Positions 5,902 to 12,207 of a DNA stretch of 13,776 nt are shown here, one piece after another. The DNA lies in the NCBI GenBank assembly GCA_016875975.1, contig VGOF01000019.1, positions 1 through 13,776 on the forward strand, read 5' to 3'. The notes under the pieces are model-generated. The model made no database searches. It was not told where the DNA came from and worked only from the letters and a program-made list of their open reading frames with translations. Position numbers and translations under genes: made by a program. The stretch is from Chloroflexota bacterium. Lineage in GTDB: Bacteria; Chloroflexota; Dehalococcoidia; GIF9; UBA5629. Each line of letters begins with the position of its first letter. The first letter of the stretch is position 1.

Positions 5902-7557
5902 TTAGAATACCAGAAATTCTTTTTGGGTGCCGAATACCTTGCGCAGCACATCGCAGATTTCACCAATGCTGGCATAAGCCTCGGCGCACTCTACAAATAC
6001 GGGCATGGTATTATCCGTGCTTCTGGCCACATCCTCCAGGTTCTTGAGGGCTTTGGCGACCCGTGTATTGTCTCTTTTCTTTTTCACTTCGGCTAACCGT
6101 TCGATTTGCTTTTTCTCCAGCTCGGGGTCAACACGTAGCAGGTTTGGTATCTTGGGCGATGGCGAGATGAACTTGTTCACTCCGACCACCGTGCTCTTGC
6201 TTTCCTCGATATTCTTTTGGTACTGGTAAGAGCTCTCCTGGATTTCCTTTTGCTGGAAGCCCTGCTCGATGGCAGCTACAGCTCCGCCAAGCTTATCTAT
6301 CTTCTCGATATATTCGGTCGCCTTTTTTTCCAGCGAGTCGGTGAGAGATTCGATGTAGTAGGAGCCGCCCAGTGCGTCAACTACATCGCCGATGCCATTT
6401 TCGTAAGCTAGCACCTGTTGGGTGCGCAGGGCGATAGTGACCGCTTCCTGTGTTGGTGTGGCGAAGGCTTCATCAAAGGAGTTGGTATGGAGGGATTGTG
6501 TCCCGCCCAGTGTAGCTGCCAGTGCCTGTATGGTTACCCTGATGATGTTGTTGTAGGGTTGCAAGGCAGTGAGTGTGCAGCCGGCAGTTTGAGTGTGGAA
6601 GCGTAACATCATAGAACGCGGGTCTTTAGCTTTGAAGCGCTGGCTCATAATCTTGGCCCATAGTCGGCGCGCTGCCCTGAACTTGGCTACTTCCTCGAAC
6701 AGGTTGTTGTGGGCGTTGAAGAAGAAGGAAAGTCTGCCGGCGAACTTGTCGACGTCAAGTCCGGCGTCGATAGCTGCCTGGACGTAGGCAATGCCGTCAG
6801 CCAGGGTGAAAGCAATCTCCTGAGCAGCCGTGGAGCCGGCTTCACGGATGTGGTAGCCGCTGATGCTGATGGTGTTCCAGCGGGGTACGTGCTGGCTGCA
6901 GTAGGCGAAGATATCGGTGGTGAGGCGCATCGAGGGGCGTGGGGGGAAGATATGAGTACCACGTGCTATGTACTCCTTCAGGACGTCATTCTGTATGGTG
7001 CCATCCAGTTTATCGGCGCTGACACCTTGCTTCTTGGCCAGTGCGATGTACATGCTAAGCAGGATGGGAGCTGTGGAGTTGATGGTCATAGAGGTGCTGA
7101 CTTTGTCTAGCGGGATGCCATCGAACAGGACCTCCATGTCTTCCAGTGTGTCTATGGCTACTCCTACCTTGCCTACTTCCCCCTTGGCCAGGGGATGGCT
7201 GGATTCATAGCCGATCTGGGTGGGTAGCTGGAAGGCGATGCTCAGGCCGGTCTGGCCCTGTTCCAGCAGGTAGCGGTAGCGTTTGTTTGATTCCTCTGCT
7301 GTGCCGAAGCCGGCATACTGGCGCATGGTCCATAGCCTGCCGCGGTACATGTTAGGCTGGATGCCGCGAGTGAAGGGGTACTCGCCGGGGTAGCCCAGGG
7401 AAGCGGCGTAGTCGAAGTCATTCAAGTCCTCGGGGCAATAGGTTGGCAGGAGTTCAATTCCCGAGCTGGTTTCGAATTTCTCCTGTCTTTCGGGGAAGCG
7501 CTTTACGGCAGGGTCGAGCACAGTTTCTTGCCATTCAGACTTACTTTTACTGGGCAT
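5902..7557 (-). CDS. mcmA1: Methylmalonyl-CoA mutase, catalytic (large) subunit
   Basis: Radical B12 enzyme rearranging methylmalonyl-CoA and succinyl-CoA. The 551 residues cover only the TIM-barrel catalytic part; the cobalamin domain is the separate product of 5045-5449. RLWTMRQYAGFGTAEESNKR (74-93) carries Tyr81, and ISGYHIREAG carries His236. Using Propionibacterium numbering (Tyr89, Arg207, His244), the offset is a constant 8: Tyr81, Arg199 (in ARGTHIFPP) and His236. Tyr and Arg at these sites are known to favour methylmalonyl-CoA, while isobutyryl-CoA mutase has Phe and Gln. So the specific name is better supported than generic acyl-CoA mutase. The ATG at 7557 follows AAAGGAG with 8 bases of spacing. 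The MeaB-type chaperone GTPase is not in the window. Confidence 0.95.
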   Translation of the reverse strand: MPSKSKSEWQETVLDPAVKRFPERQEKFETSSGIELLPTYCPEDLNDFDYAASLGYPGEYPFTRGIQPNMYRGRLWTMRQYAGFGTAEESNKRYRYLLEQGQTGLSIAFQLPTQIGYESSHPLAKGEVGKVGVAIDTLEDMEVLFDGIPLDKVSTSMTINSTAPILLSMYIALAKKQGVSADKLDGTIQNDVLKEYIARGTHIFPPRPSMRLTTDIFAYCSQHVPRWNTISISGYHIREAGSTAAQEIAFTLADGIAYVQAAIDAGLDVDKFAGRLSFFFNAHNNLFEEVAKFRAARRLWAKIMSQRFKAKDPRSMMLRFHTQTAGCTLTALQPYNNIIRVTIQALAATLGGTQSLHTNSFDEAFATPTQEAVTIALRTQQVLAYENGIGDVVDALGGSYYIESLTDSLEKKATEYIEKIDKLGGAVAAIEQGFQQKEIQESSYQYQKNIEESKSTVVGVNKFISPSPKIPNLLRVDPELEKKQIERLAEVKKKRDNTRVAKALKNLEDVARSTDNTMPVFVECAEAYASIGEICDVLRKVFGTQKEFLVF

Positions 7558-7655
7558 GTGTGGTTTCTCCTTTACTGATCAGTGGGCAGTGCTATATCAA
7601 AAACCGAGACATTTTAGCATAATCACTGAAGGGCAATAAAGGGTTTTGTAAAATG
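7558..7655. promoter_or_regulatory. Mutase leader with 10-bp palindrome
   Basis: This 98-base spacer before the mutase gene holds its ribosome binding site (AAAGGAG on the minus strand) and, directly upstream of that, the perfect palindrome ACTGATCAGT at 7574-7583, a possible operator. A minus-strand TAAAAT at 7611-7616 is a weak -10 candidate without a clear -35. It is too short and lacks the conserved core for a cobalamin riboswitch. Confidence 0.3.
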
Positions 7656-8255
7656 TTACTCGTTGCCTGGCACTAGCTCTTGTCCCAGTGTGAAGGCGTC
7701 CTGGAGGGCAGTGGGGTGATGGGTGATGGCGCCTTTTTCATCGACACCGGGGAAGGTCAGTTCGCCGGCAAAATCAACCTCAAGTGTGCTGAACCAGGCT
7801 TTGACTGTGGACATGGACGGTTCGAAGAGATTCTTAAGGTTGGTGCCGCCTACCGAGACGAAAATGCCTCGGCGGTTTTTGCCTGGCGGGACGGATACCG
7901 GCAATTTGAGCACGTGTTTGATGACCCATAGTGCCTGGCAGCGGTCTATCATGGCCTTGGTCTGGGCGGTGACTCCCATGAAGAAGATGGGCGAAGCCAG
8001 GATGATGTGGTCAGCCTCTCGCAAGTCAGTGTGCAGCCATTGCATATCGTCTTGCTGCACGCATTTGCCAGTCTTGAGGCAGCCGTCACAGTGACGGCAG
8101 GGGGCTATGCTCAACTCTCGCAGGATGACTGTCTTGGTCTGAGTTTGTTTGTTTGAAGCGCCGGCCATCATCTGGCGGAGCAGCAGGTCGGTGTTGCCGT
8201 CTTTTCGCGGGCTGCCGGCTATTCCCAGGATTTTCAGTTTCGGAGATTGTGACAT
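7656..8255 (-). CDS. Iron-sulfur flavoprotein (NADPH-dependent FMN reductase family)
   Basis: A cytoplasmic flavodoxin-fold electron carrier or reductase of 199 residues. GIAGSPRKDGNT (11-22) is the FMN phosphate-binding loop. Cys53, Cys56, Cys59 and Cys65 form CX2CX2CX5C, the compact motif that holds a 4Fe-4S cluster in archaeal-type iron-sulfur flavoproteins. ASPIFFMGV is the second flavin-contact segment. The physiological partners of this family are mostly ferredoxins or unknown. I chose the ATG at 8255, preceded by AGAGAG, because the FMN loop then starts at the usual position near residue 10. ATGs at 8276 and 8312 are in frame but lack a ribosome binding site. It precedes the mutase gene by 98 bases on the same strand, and is divergent from the synthetase beta gene. 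Confidence 0.88.
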   Translation of the reverse strand: MSQSPKLKILGIAGSPRKDGNTDLLLRQMMAGASNKQTQTKTVILRELSIAPCRHCDGCLKTGKCVQQDDMQWLHTDLREADHIILASPIFFMGVTAQTKAMIDRCQALWVIKHVLKLPVSVPPGKNRRGIFVSVGGTNLKNLFEPSMSTVKAWFSTLEVDFAGELTFPGVDEKGAITHHPTALQDAFTLGQELVPGNE

Positions 8256-8307
8256 GTTCTCTCTATATGATAGCATGTTGCAGCCGCCAATGACTTCATG
8301 GTGACAC

Positions 8308-8337
8308 TTCACAACGGGGTAGTGAATTGGTTACAAT
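8308..8337 (+). promoter_or_regulatory. Candidate promoter of the acyl-CoA synthetase beta gene
   Basis: TTCACA (8308-8313), 18 bases, then TACAAT (8332-8337), about 43 bases before the ATG at 8380. A second -35-like TTGACA at 8355-8360 is too close to the start codon to serve it. AAGGGGG (8366-8372) is the ribosome binding site that selects the ATG at 8380 over the preceding TTG. Confidence 0.4.
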
Positions 8338-8379
8338 AGACGGCGTTTATGCGTTTGACATCTGTAAGGGGGCAAATTG

Positions 8380-9091
8380 ATGAGCAAAGACAAGATATTC
8401 AGCCAGGCTAGAAAAGAAAAAAGGACGTTGCTGACAGAAATCGAATCCAAGGAGCTTCTGAAAGAAGCCGGGATTCCGGTGGTCGAAGCCAAGCTGGCCA
8501 AAACCAAAGCGGAAGCCATGGCGCTGAGCAAAAAAATCGGGTTTCCTGTGGCATTGAAGATAATATCGCCTGATGTCACGCATAAGAGTGACATCGGAGG
8601 TGTGAAGCTGGGGCTGAAGAATGCTGCCCAGGTGGGTAAAGCCTATAGCGAGATATTGGCGGCGGTGAAGAAGCACCAGCGCAAGGCGAAGATTCTTGGT
8701 GTCTCGGTACAGAAGATGGTTCGGCCTGGTGTGGAGGTCATTATCGGCATGACCAAAGACCCGCAATTCGGCCCGGTGCTGATGTTTGGCCTGGGGGGCA
8801 TACTGGTTGAGGTGCTCAAAGATGTCTCCTTTAAGATAGTCCCGCTAGCCAAAAGGGATGCTAAGGAGATGATAAGGGAGATAAAGGGCTATCCCCTGCT
8901 GGAAGGCTATCGAGGGCAGGAGCCAGCGGACATTCCTTATCTGGAGGGACTGATCTTGAAAGTCTCCGAGTTTGTGGAGAAGACACCTGGGATAAAAGAA
9001 GATAAAAGAACTAGACCTTAATCCTGTATTTGCCTACAAAGATGGGGCGATGGCGGTGGATGCGCGGGTGATTTTAGAGTCTACTTCTTAG
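8380..9091 (+). pseudogene. acdB: ADP-forming acyl-CoA synthetase beta subunit, frameshifted near its 3' end
   Basis: The beta subunit is an ATP-grasp protein that, with alpha, catalyses acyl-CoA + ADP + Pi to acid + CoA + ATP. Visible: KIISPDVTHKSDIGGVKLGL (61-80) and GMTKDPQFGPVLMFGLGGIL (about 124-143), both hallmarks of the family. As read, the frame ends at 9019-9021 after 213 codons, with an aberrant tail EDKRTRP. Directly after, in the +1 frame, follows ELDLNPVFAYKDGAMAVDAR and VILESTS, ending at the TAG of 9089-9091. This is the conserved family C-terminus with the Asp-x-Asn-Pro metal-site segment. The shift is caused by an exact tandem copy of GATAAAAGAA (8991-9000, 9001-9010). Removing one copy restores 233 residues, the usual size. 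Either a genuine recent mutation or an assembly or consensus error. Confidence 0.88.
8991..9010 (+). repeat. 10-bp perfect tandem duplication causing a frameshift
   Basis: GATAAAAGAA occurs twice without a gap. The length is not a multiple of three, so it shifts the synthetase beta reading frame. It is the only difference needed to join the two parts of that gene. Confidence 0.95.
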
Positions 9092-10456
9092 CTGCGAATA
9101 TTGGTAAACTTTGTCCAGTGCCTTGAGAGCACGCTCCGGCGTGGGATAGGCTGCAATTTTGCCAGCCTCTTGTAGCCCCTTTATGGCATCGTCGCCATTT
9201 GGTCCATAGATGCAGCAGGCGAAAGGCTTGTCTGGGTGGCGGGCTGCGAGGTCGGTCAGGAATTGTGGTAGCCCTGTAGCCCATTTTTCATCAAAGGCGG
9301 CGCCTATGAAGATGACAGCGCCCAGTTGTGTGTCGGACAGCAGTGTGTTCAGGCCATTCACCAGCGGTGTGAATACGTTTGGCGATGACATCATTACTGG
9401 CCAAATATCCAGGGGGTTGCCGATTTTGAGCCAGGGTGGTGAGATAGCCTCGATACCTTTCTGAGTTTGCGGCGATAGTCTGCCCATTTTGAGATTGGTA
9501 TGGCGGCAAGCATCCAGCGTCATGATGCCAAGCGCACCGCTCAGGCTGGCTACAGCTACGTTTGGGTTCTGCAATGGGGGCAAAACAGCGAATGCGCGGG
9601 TGATGTCTACTAGCTCCTGCAAGTCGTTGACACGGATTACCCCTGCCTGATTTAAGGCTGTGTTCCAGAGCTCATCTTTTCCGGTGAGTGAGCCGGTGTG
9701 GGACTCGGCTGCCCTGGCCGCCTGCTCGTTTCTGCCGGTTTTTAGGGCTATTAGTGGTTTCTTCCTGGCTACTTTTTGGGCTACGTTGGTAAAGCTGGTG
9801 GGGTCTTTCATGCCCTCGATGTGCAGAACTACGACCCTGGTTTGGGGGTCGTCCTCGAAGTATTGCAGGCCTTCGACGAAGCTGATGTCGCAGGCGTTAC
9901 CCAGGTCAATGCCCTTGCCGGTCATGGCCAGTTCCGGGAAACCTATGTAAAACATGCCGCTCTGGCAGATGATGCCGATGGGCCATTTCTTAAGTTTTTG
10001 CCTAAAGAAAGATGAGCTAAAGTTGATGAAGGCATTGGCGGTGCCGAAAGTATTGGGGCCGACAACCCTGATACCGTTATTCTTGATGACATCCAGCATT
10101 TGCCGGTGAAGCTGTTTCCCTTCATCGTCTATGGCGTCAGCGAATCCCTGAGCAAAGACTACGGCTGACCTGATGCCTTTCTGGCTACATTCATGGAGAA
10201 GGTGGGGCACCAGGTTGCGGGGCGTGGCGATGATGGCGAGGTCGGCGGGTTCTGGAATCTCAGCGACGCTGGGGTAGGTTTTGATGCCCAGAATTTCCGA
10301 GGTGGAGGGATTTATGGGGAACATCTTGCCCTGGTAGCCATAGCTGAGCAGGTTCTCCATGACATTGAAAGAATCTTCACCGGTGCTGCGGGTGAGGCCA
10401 ACGAGAGCTACGGATTGCGGCTCCAGGAATTGCTTCATTTGTTGCAGGATATCCAT
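9074..10456 (-). CDS. acdA: ADP-forming acyl-CoA synthetase alpha subunit
   Basis: The 460-residue alpha subunit binds CoA and carries the phosphohistidine. An N-terminal CoA-binding Rossmann domain (1-130) has SVALVGLTRS (15-24). A succinyl-CoA ligase-like domain follows with GPNTFG (133-138) and CQSGMF (164-169), then the catalytic motif AAESHTGSLTG with His253, and a C-terminal ligase domain. Length is typical of separate alpha chains. The common GPNCxG and SQSG motifs are altered here (Thr for Cys, ICQSGMFY), so substrate preference may differ from acetate. The gene faces its beta partner tail to tail: its last 18 bases (9074-9091) overlap the frame-restored beta gene. This convergent layout is unusual, since alpha and beta are normally fused or in one operon. 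No clear ribosome binding site precedes the ATG at 10456. Confidence 0.9.
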   Translation of the reverse strand: MDILQQMKQFLEPQSVALVGLTRSTGEDSFNVMENLLSYGYQGKMFPINPSTSEILGIKTYPSVAEIPEPADLAIIATPRNLVPHLLHECSQKGIRSAVVFAQGFADAIDDEGKQLHRQMLDVIKNNGIRVVGPNTFGTANAFINFSSSFFRQKLKKWPIGIICQSGMFYIGFPELAMTGKGIDLGNACDISFVEGLQYFEDDPQTRVVVLHIEGMKDPTSFTNVAQKVARKKPLIALKTGRNEQAARAAESHTGSLTGKDELWNTALNQAGVIRVNDLQELVDITRAFAVLPPLQNPNVAVASLSGALGIMTLDACRHTNLKMGRLSPQTQKGIEAISPPWLKIGNPLDIWPVMMSSPNVFTPLVNGLNTLLSDTQLGAVIFIGAAFDEKWATGLPQFLTDLAARHPDKPFACCIYGPNGDDAIKGLQEAGKIAAYPTPERALKALDKVYQYSQLRSRL

Positions 10457-10636
10457 GACGATGTAACTGATGGCAACGCTCGTTAGCCTACAAGTCTAGT
10501 CGGAGTTATATGTGGGTGTCAAACTGTCGTTGTGCGGTGGCTGTTATTCGTTGACGCAAGAAGTCATTGGGTAGTACCATTGGTTGGTGATTCCTGCTCT
10601 TTGACATAATGTACTGGTACAAAGGAGATGTTCTTC
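10457..10636. other. Divergent spacer between the synthetase alpha gene and the lipoprotein gene
   Basis: No gene is seen here. On the plus strand TTGACA at 10601-10606 is a -35-like hexamer, but a -10 at the normal distance would fall on the ribosome binding site. GTACCA (10574-10579) and TGGTAC (10615-10620) form a distant inverted pair. AAAGGAG at 10621-10627 is the ribosome binding site of the lipoprotein gene. Confidence 0.3.
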
Positions 10637-11413
10637 ATGGCTAGGATACGTGCTGCTATCGTTGGTCTATTTGTCTGTCTTCTCCTTTTGTTGTCTGCAG
10701 GGTGCTGGCTGCAGGTGGGTATAAGCACCGGCTTATCTTCTGGTGAGAAGGAGTACATCGCCATCTTCAATCGGGTAGATGAGTTATTGATTGGAGATCT
10801 TGGTGATACTGTCTTACTGGCGGAATTGGGGAGCAAATATGAGGGCAAGGAAATCATTGGACTGGGCACCACAGCAAGGGAGCATTGTGGAGAGCTTATC
10901 TTTTCGTCAGGGAACTGCTATTGGGCCGACCCTACAAATCAGGGGTGGATAGTGGAGCTTGACTGGTCAGAGGAGAAGCTGCCTTTTTGCGCTGTGGTTA
11001 GAGTAGATAGGGTGGCCGGTAGTACTTTCGATGGTGTATATGGGGACTTGCATGCGTATGTGGAAGGCAAGGCAAAAGAACTGGGCGTGCCGCTGGCAGC
11101 GGTCAGGGTAAAGGGGAGGTTTAGTGGCGTTAAATTGAGTATAGCCGATAGGTTGCCCGTCAATGTTGATGAGAAGGTGAAGGGGGTAGTTGTAACGGTT
11201 GACGATGAACGCGAGTGGGGGTTTGTTGGCTTCTATGCTTTGACAGAAAATGACCAAGAAATTATCTCGATAGATGGGCATCCGGTCCATCTACATGGCA
11301 TGACAGGCGATGGTAGTCATGGTGGGCATCTGGTGCAGGCGAATGCTGTAGATGCAGAAGTGACCATATATCCGATAGGGCAGTATATCCTCAGGAACAG
11401 GGTGCCGCGGTAA
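10637..11413 (+). CDS. Predicted lipoprotein with acetolactate-decarboxylase-like domain
   Basis: 258 residues from the ATG at 10637, which is 9 bases after GGAG; the ATG at 10628 touches the ribosome binding site and is less likely. Residues 6-22 form a lipoprotein signal peptide ending LLSAG before Cys23. The rest resembles alpha-acetolactate decarboxylase (BudA/AlsD): a GELIFSSGNCYWAD segment (85-98), VRVKGRF (156-162) with the conserved Arg161, and HLH...GGH with His218, His220 and His231. The 2 and 11 residue His spacing equals that of the Brevibacillus zinc ligands His194, His196 and His207. After His231 only 27 residues remain, so the C-terminal tail with the family's catalytic Glu253 seems absent. 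Known enzymes are cytoplasmic or secreted; a lipid anchor is unusual. No acetolactate synthase is nearby. Decarboxylase activity is uncertain. Confidence 0.75.
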   Translation: MARIRAAIVGLFVCLLLLLSAGCWLQVGISTGLSSGEKEYIAIFNRVDELLIGDLGDTVLLAELGSKYEGKEIIGLGTTAREHCGELIFSSGNCYWADPTNQGWIVELDWSEEKLPFCAVVRVDRVAGSTFDGVYGDLHAYVEGKAKELGVPLAAVRVKGRFSGVKLSIADRLPVNVDEKVKGVVVTVDDEREWGFVGFYALTENDQEIISIDGHPVHLHGMTGDGSHGGHLVQANAVDAEVTIYPIGQYILRNRVPR

Positions 11414-11469
11414 GTAGTGTTGTTTCTGCTAGTGCAGACTGAGATTAGCGTCTCAAAATGCCATTGTAA

Positions 11470-11487
11470 GTCCTTCCGTTGAAGGAC
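11470..11487. terminator. Hairpin downstream of the acetolactate-decarboxylase-like gene
   Basis: GTCCTTC (11470-11476), loop CGTT, GAAGGAC (11481-11487): a perfect 7-bp stem 57 bases after the stop. A weaker TGAGA/TCTCA stem lies just upstream (11440-11455 region). No T-tract follows, so a transcript-end or stabilising hairpin is more likely than a classic intrinsic terminator. Confidence 0.35.
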
Positions 11488-11501
11488 GAAGCAAGCCCCC
11501 G

Positions 11502-11652
11502 TATCAAATCCTAAATCCGAATGTCTAAACACTAAACAAATTCAAAGCACCAAAAACAAATGTCTGAAACGCTGTACGTCTTGGCAATTTGGAACTTGGA
11601 GCATTTGAATTTTGATATTGTTTAGGATTTGGTGCTTAGAATTTAAGATTTC
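11502..11652. repeat. AT-rich imperfect inverted repeat, possible miniature element
   Basis: A non-coding block of about 150 bases whose two halves are inverted relatives. CTAAACAAATTCAAA on the left (11532-11546) matches CTAAACAATATCAAAATTCAAA-like sequence on the complement of 11604-11625. AGCACCAAA (11546-11554) is exactly inverted at 11628-11636, and CAAATCCTAAA (11505-11515) is inverted at about 11621-11631. The base composition differs sharply from the flanking genes. It fills most of the 372-base gene-free stretch between the lipoprotein gene and the tRNA. I recall similar TAAATCCTAAACAAATTCAAA sequences dispersed in metagenomic genomes, but cannot confirm that here. Confidence 0.55.
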
Positions 11653-11744
11653 CTGTTGGTCATCTCTATTGCGAAGATGGTCAGAACGAGGGAATCATGG
11701 CAGGCCAGATGCGTTGGTACGATGTAGTATGGGTAAGCGGTTGC

Positions 11745-11774
11745 TTGACAGGTTTTCGGGGGCTTTGTTAGTAT
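11745..11774 (+). promoter_or_regulatory. Promoter of tRNA-Ala
   Basis: A consensus TTGACA (11745-11750), 18 bases, then TAGTAT (11769-11774). Start of transcription would fall near 11781, about 5 bases before the mature tRNA 5' end. The tRNA therefore seems to be transcribed alone. Confidence 0.6.
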
Positions 11775-11785
11775 TGCAGGGCTAC

Positions 11786-11861
11786 GGGGATATAGCTCAA
11801 TTGGGAGAGCGCCGCGTTCGCATCGCGGAGGTCGGGGGTTCGAATCCCCCTATCTCCACCA
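11786..11861 (+). tRNA. tRNA-Ala (anticodon CGC)
   Basis: A full cloverleaf of 76 bases. The acceptor stem GGGGATA pairs with TATCTCC, including the G3:U70 wobble pair that is the main alanine identity element. D-arm GCTC...GAGC; anticodon stem CCGCG/CGCGG with loop TTCGCAT and anticodon CGC, reading GCG codons; T-arm GGGGG/CCCCC with TTCGAAT. Discriminator A and an encoded CCA (11859-11861) complete it. No strong terminator follows, only a short CTTTTTG. Confidence 0.97.
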
Positions 11862-11957
11862 AAATACATCCAACAGCTTTTTGAGGACCACCTGCCTACA
11901 GCGTAATCAAACACAGGCCTGTGTGCGTTTTACCAAAAGCCCTTTCTGCTCTCTTGG

Positions 11958-11987
11958 TTGACTTTGGAGCTATAATGATATTATAAT
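11958..11987 (+). promoter_or_regulatory. Upstream copy of the toxin-antitoxin promoter, with palindrome
   Basis: TTGACT (11958-11963), 18 bases, TATAAT (11982-11987). Within the spacer and -10 lies TATAATGATATTATA (11971-11985), a perfect inverted repeat with a GAT centre, of the kind that antitoxin repressors bind over a -10 element. Confidence 0.6.
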
Positions 11988-12021
11988 GGTGTAAAAGTGG
12001 AGCAAATATGGAGTAATTTTG

Positions 12022-12147
12022 ATGCCTATCAATGTATCATTGAAGAATGTGCCTGATGATATAGTGGAAAAACTTCGTAAAAGGGCTAAGCGCCACACAC
12101 AGGCCTGTGTGCGTTTTATCAAAAGCCCTTTCTGCTCTCTTGGTTGA
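12022..12147 (+). pseudogene. Truncated duplicate of the antitoxin gene start
   Basis: Copy 1 of the 186-bp duplication begins with the same GGAG ribosome binding site and ATG as the real antitoxin. It encodes the same first 25 residues (MPINVSLKNVPDDIVEKLRK, then RAKRH). It then reads through the junction into copy 2 promoter DNA as TQACVRFIKSPFCSLG and stops at 12145-12147. The 41-residue product would keep the DNA-contacting strand and first helix of a ribbon-helix-helix fold but lack the second helix. Likely a non-functional by-product of the duplication. If translated and stable it might interfere with the repressor dimer, but that is speculation. Confidence 0.75.
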
Positions 12148-12173
12148 CTTTGGAGCTACAATGATATTATAAT
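12144..12173 (+). promoter_or_regulatory. Proximal toxin-antitoxin promoter
   Basis: TTGACT (12144-12149), 18 bases, TATAAT (12168-12173), 34 bases before the antitoxin ATG. The palindrome seen in copy 1 is broken by one T-to-C change (TACAATGATATTATA, 12157-12171). GGAG at 12196-12199 is the ribosome binding site. The -35 overlaps the stop codon of the truncated duplicate. Confidence 0.6.
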
Positions 12174-12207
12174 GGTGCAAAAGTGGAGCAAATATGGAGT
12201 AATTTTG

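Noticed and set aside
5889..5975. Longer epimerase starting at 5975
   Set aside because: The extra 29 residues overlap the mutase gene in another frame and are not epimerase-like. The ATG at 5888 has a strong AGGAGG and gives the family's normal length.
7558..7655. Cobalamin riboswitch before the B12-dependent mutase gene
   Set aside because: The spacer is only 98 bases and lacks a B12-box-like conserved core; typical cobalamin riboswitches are longer.
8991..9021. Programmed frameshift in the synthetase beta gene
   Set aside because: The restored frame needs +1 (or -2), not the common -1 slippage, and no stimulatory structure or conserved slippery site is evident. An exact 10-bp duplication explains the shift more simply.
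11612..11884. 90-codon open frame covering the tRNA
   Set aside because: It runs through the tRNA-Ala gene and repeat DNA, and has no ribosome binding site.
11971..11976. First TATAAT in copy 1 as the -10 partner of TTGACT at 11958
   Set aside because: The spacing would be only 7 bases. The second TATAAT at 11982-11987 has an 18-base spacing and is conserved in both copies.
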